A stretch of DNA of 64,000 nt from Bacillus sp. FJAT-42376. GTDB taxonomy: Bacteria > Bacillota > Bacilli > Bacillales > Bacillaceae. Location of the stretch: positions 1,612,001 to 1,676,000 of the forward strand of contig NZ_CP033906.1 of NCBI RefSeq assembly GCF_003816055.1, read 5' to 3'. Position 1 is the first letter of the stretch; each line of letters opens with the position of its first letter. This document shows, in pieces, positions 57,048-64,000 of this stretch. A program made the translations under genes and the position numbers. The notes under the pieces were generated by a model, which saw nothing but the letters and a program-made list of their open reading frames with translations, had not been told where the DNA came from and searched no databases.

Positions 57048-57827
57048 TTGAATCGTGTGATAGTCCTGAAATGCGGAGGGAGCATTATCTCCAAGCTGTC
57101 TGAGTCTTTTTTTACCTCAATTCAATCATTAAAATCCTCCGGATGGGACATTGTCCTCGTGCACGGCGGGGGACCGGATATTACGGATACCCTAAAGCAA
57201 ATGCAAATTGAAACGGAGTTCAAAAACGGACAGCGGAAAACAACGAAGCAAGTGCTTGAGGTTGTCCAGATGACGCTTGCCGGTAAATTAAATAAACAGC
57301 TGGCGGGAGAATGCATGAAAAGAGGACTTTCTGCTGTCGGACTTTCCGGTCAGGATGCGGGATTGCTTTCTGCGGAGGTGCTCAATGAGGAAGAGCTCGG
57401 TCTCGTCGGGCGGGTTGTCCGTGTCAATACCGGGCTGCTCGGGCTTTTGCTCAAGCAGGATTATATTCCTGTTGTAGCGCCTCTTGGCATAACGGAAAGC
57501 TTTGAAACACTGAATGTGAACGCGGATACGGCCGCAGCCGCGATTGCGCAGGCCCTTAACGCGGATAAACTCCTGTTTGTCACGGATGTAGACGGCATTT
57601 TGAAAAACGGGCAGCTTATTAGCGAAACCCATCCTGCCGAGATTAGAAGCTGCATCAAGAGCGGTGTAATTTCCGGCGGCATGATTCCAAAAGCAGAGGC
57701 AGCGGTTCAATCCCTGTCTGCAAGCTTAAAAGAAGTAATGATTGTAAACGGGAAAAAAGCATTTTTGAAAAATAATGAATTCCTCGGTACAAAAATATGC
57801 AGCAAAAAGGAGGCGGCAGCCGGATGA
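57048..57827 (+). CDS. argB: Acetylglutamate kinase ArgB
   Basis: This 259-residue amino acid kinase has the ATP-binding KCGGSIIS near 5 and VHGGGPDITDTLK near 33, the substrate block NVNADTAAAAIAQAL near 150 and the catalytic Lys in SGGMIPKAEAA near 205. It phosphorylates N-acetylglutamate. TTG start after AAAGGAGG. Its stop overlaps the argD start (ATGA). Confidence 0.95.
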   Translation: MNRVIVLKCGGSIISKLSESFFTSIQSLKSSGWDIVLVHGGGPDITDTLKQMQIETEFKNGQRKTTKQVLEVVQMTLAGKLNKQLAGECMKRGLSAVGLSGQDAGLLSAEVLNEEELGLVGRVVRVNTGLLGLLLKQDYIPVVAPLGITESFETLNVNADTAAAAIAQALNADKLLFVTDVDGILKNGQLISETHPAEIRSCIKSGVISGGMIPKAEAAVQSLSASLKEVMIVNGKKAFLKNNEFLGTKICSKKEAAAG

Positions 57828-58978
57828 GCTCTTTGTTTCCTACATACGCGAGGTGGGACCTTACCCTCACGGAGGGGAAAGGTGCCTGGGTAAAAGATAC
57901 AAATGGGAAGGAGTATCTCGATTTCATTTCAGGGATTGCAGTATGCAGTCTCGGCCATCAATTTGAACCTGTGAAAAACGCGGTAGCCGCTCAGCTGGAT
58001 AAGCTGTGGCATGTATCCAATTTGTTCGGAATCGAACAGCAGGAGCAGGCGGCCGCTCTTCTTACGGAGCATTCTTTTGCGGAAGCGGTTTTCTTTTGCA
58101 ACAGCGGTGCGGAAGCGAATGAAGCAGCGATTAAACTTGCGAGGAAGCATACAGGTAAAGGGACCATCGTCACCTTTCATCAATCCTTTCATGGAAGAAC
58201 GTTTGCTGCGATGGCGGCAACAGGACAGGAAAAAGTCAGAACCGGATTCGGGGAAATGCTCCCGTCTTTTGAATATTTGCCTTATAACCATCTGGATGCC
58301 CTCGATGAACTGGAGGGCGACCACTATGCAGCAATCATGCTGGAGGTAATTCAGGGGGAAGGCGGAGTTGTTCCCGGTTCGGACGAATTTTTAAAAAAGG
58401 CCGGGGAGACGTGCAAACGATTGGGTTGCTTGCTGATTGTGGATGAGGTGCAAACCGGAATCGGCCGCACAGGGAAATTGTTTGCCCATGAAGGGAAAGT
58501 AACACCGGATATTGTCACATCGGCGAAGGGGCTGGGAAATGGATTCCCTGTAGGGGCGATGCTTGGAAGCGGAGAATTGATTCCATCGTTTCAGCCGGGA
58601 TCCCACGGTTCCACCTTTGGAGGAAATCCTTTAGCTATGGCAGCGGTTCAGGCCGTTCTGAAAACCATTCTCCAGCCAGGATTTTTAGAGACGGTAAAGG
58701 AAAAAGGAGCCCATTTCATAAGGGAGCTAAAAAAAGAAACGGAAGAGCTGCCTTCTGTACTTGAAATCAGGGGGCAGGGAATGATGATCGGTTTGGAATA
58801 CGATGGCCCCGCTGCCGGAGTGATTGCGGAACTGAGAGAAAACGGGCTGCTCGTTTTGCCTGCGGGAGAAAACGTCATCCGTCTTCTTCCGCCTATAAAC
58901 TGTACGTATGAAGAGTGCAGAATGGCGGTATCCATTTTAAAGACCGTTCTGGAGGCCCATTCAAAAGCGAGGATCTGA
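57824..58978 (+). CDS. argD: Acetylornithine aminotransferase ArgD
   Basis: This 384-residue class III PLP aminotransferase has NSGAEANEAAIKLAR near 95, DEVQTGIGRTG near 213 and the PLP Lys in SAKGLGNGFPVGAM near 243. It makes acetylornithine from the semialdehyde. ATG 57824 with AAGGAGG ten bases upstream overlaps the argB stop. Confidence 0.95.
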   Translation: MSSLFPTYARWDLTLTEGKGAWVKDTNGKEYLDFISGIAVCSLGHQFEPVKNAVAAQLDKLWHVSNLFGIEQQEQAAALLTEHSFAEAVFFCNSGAEANEAAIKLARKHTGKGTIVTFHQSFHGRTFAAMAATGQEKVRTGFGEMLPSFEYLPYNHLDALDELEGDHYAAIMLEVIQGEGGVVPGSDEFLKKAGETCKRLGCLLIVDEVQTGIGRTGKLFAHEGKVTPDIVTSAKGLGNGFPVGAMLGSGELIPSFQPGSHGSTFGGNPLAMAAVQAVLKTILQPGFLETVKEKGAHFIRELKKETEELPSVLEIRGQGMMIGLEYDGPAAGVIAELRENGLLVLPAGENVIRLLPPINCTYEECRMAVSILKTVLEAHSKARI

Positions 58979-59048
58979 AAAGGCAGCGGCCAGTTCCTGT
59001 GGTTTCCGCAATGTATATTCAAGCTGCAGGAAATTTTTTTAAAAATAA

Positions 59049-59084
59049 ATGAATAAAAATACATTTGTATTAATTTATATACAA
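59049..59084 (+). promoter_or_regulatory. Two ArgR/AhrC boxes before carA
   Basis: ATGAATAAAAATACAT (59049-59064) and TGTATTAATTTATATACA (59067-59084) fit the AhrC box pattern and are about one helical turn-and-a-half apart, typical for the hexameric repressor. They imply separate arginine control of carAB-argF. Confidence 0.75.
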
Positions 59085-59101
59085 ACTATGAGGTGAACGG
59101 A

Positions 59102-60154
59102 ATGAAGGGATACATTAAGCTTGAAAATGGCCTGACGCTGGCAGGAGAAATTGGAGATGAGACCCATCCCGAAGCAGAGGGAGAAGCGGTTTTTTTTACA
59201 GGAATGACCGGCTATCAGGAAGTGCTGAGCGATCCATCGTATCAAAATCAAATCCTTGTTTTCACTTATCCGCTGATTGGCAATTATGGAATCAATCTGA
59301 AGGATTTTGAAAGCAAAAAGCCCCAAATCAGCGGAGCGGTTTTTTATGAATGCTGTGAAGCGTTTTCGCACTATGAAGCGGTTACCAGCTTAAAGGCTTA
59401 TTTGAAAAAATGGGGGATTCCTTTTTTGCATCATGTGGATACCCGATTTTTAGTGAAAAACATCCGCTCATCCGGAACGATGAATGCGAAAATTTCGGCC
59501 GTTCCGGACGCGGCCGTTCCTCCGATTAAGCTCCCGCAGCATTGCGGGGGAAAGGCTTCGGTGCACGGGGAAGGAAAGCAGCATACGGTCCTTATTGATT
59601 TTGGATTAAAAAAATCGATCCTAACGTCATTGTTAGACAGAGGCCAGCGCGTAACCGTTCTGCCGTATGAAAAAATGGCGGATGTATTTGAAATGAAGCC
59701 ATCCGGCGTGGTTTTATCCAATGGCCCGGGAGACCCGAAACAGCTGGAGCGCTATTTGCCGGTTATTAAAGAAATCGCCGCAGCGTTTCCGGTTCTCGGC
59801 ATTTGCCTCGGCCATCAGCTGCTTGCTCTGGCGCATGGAATGGATACGGAAAAGCTTCCGTTCGGCCACCGGGGAGCCAATCACCCGGTCGTTGACCGCA
59901 CCACAGGGAAGGTGTTCATGACCTCCCAGAATCACAGCTATGTTGTGAAACAGAAGCCGGGGGAACAGGAGCTTTCCGTCCGTTTTGAAAACGTGAACGA
60001 TGGAAGTGTGGAAGGCCTTTTTGATCCGATCCATTCCATTCTTTCCGTTCAGTTCCATCCTGAAGCGAACCCGGGGCCGCGGGAGAGCGAGTGGATTTTC
60101 GACGAATATACAGCAATGATGAATCAGACAGGGAGAGTGGCGGACTATGCCTAA
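59102..60154 (+). CDS. carA: Carbamoyl-phosphate synthase small subunit, arginine-specific CarA
   Basis: This 350-residue glutaminase subunit has an N-terminal domain (about 1-130) and a class I amidotransferase domain with the nucleophile Cys in GICLGHQLLALAHG near 240, SQNHSYVV near 280 and FHPEANPGP near 323 (His and Glu of the triad). Position in the arg cluster marks it as the arginine, not the pyrimidine, isozyme. The ATG at 59102 is preceded by GAGGTGAA. Its stop overlaps the carB start. Confidence 0.93.
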   Translation: MKGYIKLENGLTLAGEIGDETHPEAEGEAVFFTGMTGYQEVLSDPSYQNQILVFTYPLIGNYGINLKDFESKKPQISGAVFYECCEAFSHYEAVTSLKAYLKKWGIPFLHHVDTRFLVKNIRSSGTMNAKISAVPDAAVPPIKLPQHCGGKASVHGEGKQHTVLIDFGLKKSILTSLLDRGQRVTVLPYEKMADVFEMKPSGVVLSNGPGDPKQLERYLPVIKEIAAAFPVLGICLGHQLLALAHGMDTEKLPFGHRGANHPVVDRTTGKVFMTSQNHSYVVKQKPGEQELSVRFENVNDGSVEGLFDPIHSILSVQFHPEANPGPRESEWIFDEYTAMMNQTGRVADYA

Positions 60155-63100
60155 GGATGAAACCGTTAAACGCGTGCTCGTGATCGGCTCCGGACCGATT
60201 ATTATCGGCCAGGCAGCTGAATTTGATTACTCCGGAACACAGGCTTGCCTCGCCTTGAAAGAAGAAGGGTGCGAGGTGATTTTGCTGAACAACAACCCCG
60301 CAACGATTATGACCGATCCGGATGTCGCCGACACTGTATACTTTGAGCCGATGACCGCTGACTTTTTAGAAAGGATTATTCAGAAGGAGAAACCGGATGG
60401 GCTGCTGCCTACAGTAGGCGGACAGACAGGTTTGAATCTAGCCCTGGAGCTTGATGAAAAAGGAATTCTGGAAAAATACGGTGTAAAGCTGCTCGGTACC
60501 TCAGCGGGATCCATCAGGCAGGGCGAGGACAGGGAGCAGTTCCGAAAGCTGATGCATGAACTGAATGAACCAATTCCTGAAAGCTTAATCGTCAAGAATG
60601 TGGAGAAGGCCGCAGCTTTTGCCGAAACCATCGGCTATCCGATTATCATCCGTCCTGCCTATACGCTTGGCGGAAAAGGCGGAGGGATTGCACATGATGA
60701 GCGTGAGCTGCTCCAAAAGCTCGCCCGCGGACTGGAAGCGAGTCCGATTCATCAGTGTTTAATAGAAAAAAGCATAGCAGGCTTTAAAGAAGTTGAATAC
60801 GAGGTTATGAGGGATGCGGCAGGGACGTCGGTGACAATCTGCAACATGGAAAACTTTGACCCGGTCGGGATTCATACAGGAGACTCCATCGTTGTTGCCC
60901 CGTCGCAGACACTGACAGATACAGAATATCAGATGCTGCGCCAGTCTGCGCTCCGCATTATCGGGGAACTTGGGATCATTGGAGGCTGCAACATTCAATT
61001 TGCGCTGGATCCGGAAAGCAAGCAATACTTCGTAATTGAAGTAAATCCCCGGGTGAGCCGTTCATCCGCCCTTGCTTCAAAGGCTACCGGCTATCCGATT
61101 GCCCGCATCGCAGCAAAGCTTGCCCTGGGGTTTACATTGAGCGAACTTAAAAATCCGCTGACCGAGACAACGTATGCGAGCTTTGAACCGGCTCTGGATT
61201 ATGCGGCGGTTAAATTTCCGCGCTGGCCCTTTGATAAATTTAAAGACCTCGACCGATTGCTCGGAACAAAAATGAAAGCAACAGGGGAAGTGATGGCTCT
61301 GGCCCGCAATATGGAAGCGGGCTTTCTGAAAGCACTGGATTCGCTTGAACTGGATACAATCGGCGCCTATTCTCCTGAGCTGGCAGCATTTGAGGATGCT
61401 GAACTGGACGCTTTGCTGACCAATGCGGATGACCGCCGTTTTTTTGCCGCAGCCGAAAAAATGAGAAGAGGATCCGGAATTGAGGCGATCCATTCGCTGA
61501 CGAGGATCGACCGCTATTTCCTGGCCGTTGTCCAATCCATCGTTCAGATGGAAAAGGACATTCAATCCGCTTCCGTCATTGAAAAAGAAAACCTGTCTTT
61601 ATGGAAGGAAAAAGGCTTTTCGGATGAGTCGATTGCATTTTGGTCGAACCGGACGGAGAGTGAAGTAAAACAGCTCCGCAATAAATGGAACATCCGGACG
61701 ATCTATAAAATGGTGGATACGTGTGCCGGGGAATTTGAAGCAAGAACGAATTACTTTTACTCCTCTTATTTCGGAGAACAGGATCTCATTCCCGAGAAAA
61801 CCGAAAAGAAACGGATCGTCATTATCGGTTCCGGGCCAAACAGGATTGGCCAGGGAATTGAATTCGACTACAGTGCGGTTCACGGGATAAAGGCACTGAA
61901 GAAAATGGGCTGTGAAGCCATTATGATCAACAGCAACCCCGAAACGGTCAGTACCGATTATGAGCTGGCAGACCGTCTTTATTTTGAGCCTCTTACATTT
62001 GAATATGTCATGAATGTCATCGAGCATGAGCAAGCGGACGCAGTCATTGTTCAGTATGGAGGCCAAACGGCAATAAACCTGGCCGAAAAGCTCTGGGAAG
62101 CCGGTGTTCCTCTGCTTGGAACGGATCACCAAACCTTATTCAAACTGGAGGACCGGGATGCCTTTTATCAGCTTCTGGATGAATGCGGAATAGACCGGGT
62201 AAAAGGCACGGCTGCTCAATCGGCTAAAGAAGCGATTCTTGCAGCAAAGGCAATTGGATTCCCCGTTCTTCTCCGGCCTTCTTATGTCATCGGAGGAAAG
62301 GGAATGGCCATAGCGAAAGATGAAGACGAATTGAGAGCTCTCCTTAAAAAAGCGGAGCCCGCGTCCTTTCCTGTCCTTGTCGATCAATTTGTGTCAGGAA
62401 ATGAAGCAGAGCTTGATCTCGTTTCAGACGGGGAGAATGTGTGGATTCCGCTTGTGATGGAGCATATTGAACGGGCGGGGATTCACTCCGGAGACAGCAT
62501 GGCCGTCCTTCCCGCACAATCCTATACGGAAAAGCAGAAGTCTGTAATGAAGAAGTATGCCTCCGCTATTGCCCGCCGTCTTCACTATAAGGGAATCATG
62601 AATATTCAATTCATCCTCGCAGATGAAAAGATTTATGTTCTGGAGGTGAATCCGCGTGCAAGCCGGACTGCACCTTTAGTGAGCAAAATTGTGCAGCGGC
62701 CGGTCATTGAAGAGGCAACGGCCGCACTGCTGGGAGGGAAAATCTCAGATCACACAGATCCCGTTTCCTTTACAGCGGTTAAATTTCCTGTTTTCTCGAC
62801 CCATGCCCTTCATGATCAGCCACTCGATCTCGGACCGGAAATGAAAGCGACCGGAGAGGGGATGTGCATCGGCGCCACACTTGAAGAAGCGCTGAGTAAG
62901 GTGTTCGATGACGGGAAAGAAAAACCGGTCCTGTTGGATGAACCCGTTTTAAAAAATGAACAGATAAAATCATGCGTGCTGTACAGCCCTGCCACCGGCA
63001 GTGATGATGCAGCAAGAAAAGCAGCCCTTGCCTATGGACAGCGGGTTATTACGAATCATGAAACATTTATGGCCTTTCAAAAAGGGAAAGCAGCGGGGAC

Positions 63101-63155
63101 GGGCGCCCTGAAACCGATTCAAAGCAGAAAGGAAGTGGGCGCATGCACGCTATAA
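60147..63155 (+). CDS. carB: Carbamoyl-phosphate synthase large subunit, arginine-specific CarB
   Basis: This 1002-residue enzyme has two homologous ATP-grasp halves: GPIIIGQAAEFDYSGTQ near residue 13 and GPNRIGQGIEFDYSAVH near 560, each followed by ATP-grasp motifs (NPATIMTD / NPETVSTDYELADR). The C-terminal regulatory domain is short, so the protein is somewhat smaller than pyrimidine-type CarB (about 1070), consistent with the arginine isozyme not being regulated by UMP. It starts seven bases before the end of carA, and argF begins inside its last codons. Confidence 0.95.
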   Translation: MPKDETVKRVLVIGSGPIIIGQAAEFDYSGTQACLALKEEGCEVILLNNNPATIMTDPDVADTVYFEPMTADFLERIIQKEKPDGLLPTVGGQTGLNLALELDEKGILEKYGVKLLGTSAGSIRQGEDREQFRKLMHELNEPIPESLIVKNVEKAAAFAETIGYPIIIRPAYTLGGKGGGIAHDERELLQKLARGLEASPIHQCLIEKSIAGFKEVEYEVMRDAAGTSVTICNMENFDPVGIHTGDSIVVAPSQTLTDTEYQMLRQSALRIIGELGIIGGCNIQFALDPESKQYFVIEVNPRVSRSSALASKATGYPIARIAAKLALGFTLSELKNPLTETTYASFEPALDYAAVKFPRWPFDKFKDLDRLLGTKMKATGEVMALARNMEAGFLKALDSLELDTIGAYSPELAAFEDAELDALLTNADDRRFFAAAEKMRRGSGIEAIHSLTRIDRYFLAVVQSIVQMEKDIQSASVIEKENLSLWKEKGFSDESIAFWSNRTESEVKQLRNKWNIRTIYKMVDTCAGEFEARTNYFYSSYFGEQDLIPEKTEKKRIVIIGSGPNRIGQGIEFDYSAVHGIKALKKMGCEAIMINSNPETVSTDYELADRLYFEPLTFEYVMNVIEHEQADAVIVQYGGQTAINLAEKLWEAGVPLLGTDHQTLFKLEDRDAFYQLLDECGIDRVKGTAAQSAKEAILAAKAIGFPVLLRPSYVIGGKGMAIAKDEDELRALLKKAEPASFPVLVDQFVSGNEAELDLVSDGENVWIPLVMEHIERAGIHSGDSMAVLPAQSYTEKQKSVMKKYASAIARRLHYKGIMNIQFILADEKIYVLEVNPRASRTAPLVSKIVQRPVIEEATAALLGGKISDHTDPVSFTAVKFPVFSTHALHDQPLDLGPEMKATGEGMCIGATLEEALSKVFDDGKEKPVLLDEPVLKNEQIKSCVLYSPATGSDDAARKAALAYGQRVITNHETFMAFQKGKAAGTGALKPIQSRKEVGACTL

Positions 63156-64000
63156 CCAATACACGGCAAAGTCTAAAGGGGCGGGATTTATTAACCCTGA
63201 TCGAGCTTGAAACGGATCTGATTCATGCGATCCTTGATGAAGCGGCCATTTTGAAAAAGGCTCCGGTCGAATCATCGCTTGCCGGCAAGACATTGGCGAT
63301 GATTTTTGAAAAATCCTCTACCCGGACACGTGTCTCGTTTGAGGCAGGAATGCTTCAGCTTGGCGGAGCGGCCCTGTTCTTAAGCAGCAACGACCTTCAG
63401 CTTGGAAGAGGAGAGTCGATTGCAGATACGGCAAAAGTTCTTTCAGGATATGTGGATGCGATCATGATCCGGACTTTTGAGCATGAAAAAGCTGAAGAGC
63501 TTGCAGAGCATGCAACCATTCCTGTCATCAACGGCCTGACAGATTTGTATCATCCGTGCCAGGCACTTGCGGATTTGCTTACGATTTACGAACTGAAAGG
63601 CGCGTTAAAAGGGAAGAAAGCCGCCTACATCGGAGATGGAAACAATGTAGCTCATTCGCTGATGATTGCCTGTGCCAAAACAGGAATCGATTTTGCGCTT
63701 GCCAGCCCAAAAGGATACGAAGCGGATCAATCGGTTGTAGGGGAAGCGAAAAAACTGGCGAGTCATTCAGGCTCCAAGCTGTTGTTTACAGAATCTCCTC
63801 AAGCAGCTGCATCCGAGGCGGATATTGTGTATTCGGATGTCTGGACGAGTATGGGACAGGAGGATGAATCGCTAAAGCGATTAAAGGATTTTGAGGGTTA
63901 TCAGGTAAATGCGGAGTTAATGAAGCTTGCCAAAAGTGATGCTCATTTCCTGCACTGCCTTCCCGCCCATCGTGAAGAAGAAGTGACTTCGGAAGTAATT
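63143..64000 (+). CDS. argF: Ornithine carbamoyltransferase ArgF, 5' part
   Basis: The window ends inside this gene, and the 286 visible residues cover most of it. The carbamoyl-phosphate motif SSTRTR is near residue 54, HPCQ near 138, and the ornithine/active-site HCLPAH motif near 272. It joins carbamoyl phosphate from CarAB to ornithine, giving citrulline. The ATG at 63143 overlaps carB by 13 bases, and AGGAAG precedes it. Confidence 0.93.
   Translation, partial: MHAITNTRQSLKGRDLLTLIELETDLIHAILDEAAILKKAPVESSLAGKTLAMIFEKSSTRTRVSFEAGMLQLGGAALFLSSNDLQLGRGESIADTAKVLSGYVDAIMIRTFEHEKAEELAEHATIPVINGLTDLYHPCQALADLLTIYELKGALKGKKAAYIGDGNNVAHSLMIACAKTGIDFALASPKGYEADQSVVGEAKKLASHSGSKLLFTESPQAAASEADIVYSDVWTSMGQEDESLKRLKDFEGYQVNAELMKLAKSDAHFLHCLPAHREEEVTSEVI

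Overview
The window is chromosomal DNA from a low-to-mid GC, Gram-positive, endospore-former-type bacterium of the family Bacillaceae. A pigmented Metabacillus or Bacillus relative fits best. The evidence is AGGAGG-type ribosome sites with many TTG/GTG starts, a c-di-AMP (ydaO-type) riboswitch before a KimA potassium transporter, a SAM-I riboswitch before yitJ-metH, sigma-A, sigma-B and sigma-D type promoters, and a right half that keeps the Bacillus subtilis order yitJ, yitK, yitL ... yitS, yitT, ipi, small gene, yitU, yitV, yitW, argC-J-B-D, carA-carB, argF. No rRNA, tRNA, CRISPR array, prophage or insertion sequence was found. Gene identities rest on motifs and family knowledge recalled by eye. 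No database search was run.

Layout. 1-2.1 kb: 3' end of a YhgE/Pip-type membrane protein. 2.2-10.5 kb: a C30 carotenoid locus, with a forward operon (desaturase-like gene, crtN, crtM), an MFS transporter with an odd leader, and a reverse operon (CruF/DUF422-like membrane protein, acyltransferase, crtP-like oxidase). 10.6-12.6 kb: a 945-bp tandem duplication encoding two lipoproteins, plus a small gene. 12.7-14.9 kb: c-di-AMP riboswitch and kimA. 15-25.4 kb: single genes (histidine phosphatase, a TetR/GDSL/SDR operon, MATE exporter, AraC regulator, old yellow enzyme, acetyltransferase, amino acid permease). This stretch includes a 0.9-kb array of about 41-bp hairpin repeats and one copy of a composite repeat element. 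25.5-34.7 kb: a maltodextrin locus with a binding protein, two permeases, a membrane-tethered alpha-amylase and a LacI regulator, facing a neopullulanase-esterase pair across a cluster of cre/LacI-type operators.

34.9-36 kb: an AT-rich solitary ParA-like ATPase that looks acquired. 36-42.8 kb: a stress-type SDR with a sigma-B-like promoter, then the SAM-riboswitch-controlled yitJ-metH methionine operon. 43-54 kb: yitK, cvfB, a sigma-D-driven operon pairing a BMP-type lipoprotein with a chemoreceptor, and the yitS-yitW block with three small reverse-strand genes. 54.1-54.6 kb: two further repeat arrays (21 bp and 41 bp). 54.7-64 kb: the arginine cluster argC-argJ-argB-argD, carA-carB and argF, the last cut off by the window end, with ArgR/AhrC-type boxes.

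The least explained features are the repeat families. Three intergenic arrays share a period of about 41 bp, two of them share a 17-bp core, and a composite element occurs as a full copy, a copy with its core removed, and a core-only copy. The solitary ParA gene, the sigma-D lipoprotein/chemoreceptor pair and the MFS leader are the other leading candidates for follow-up.
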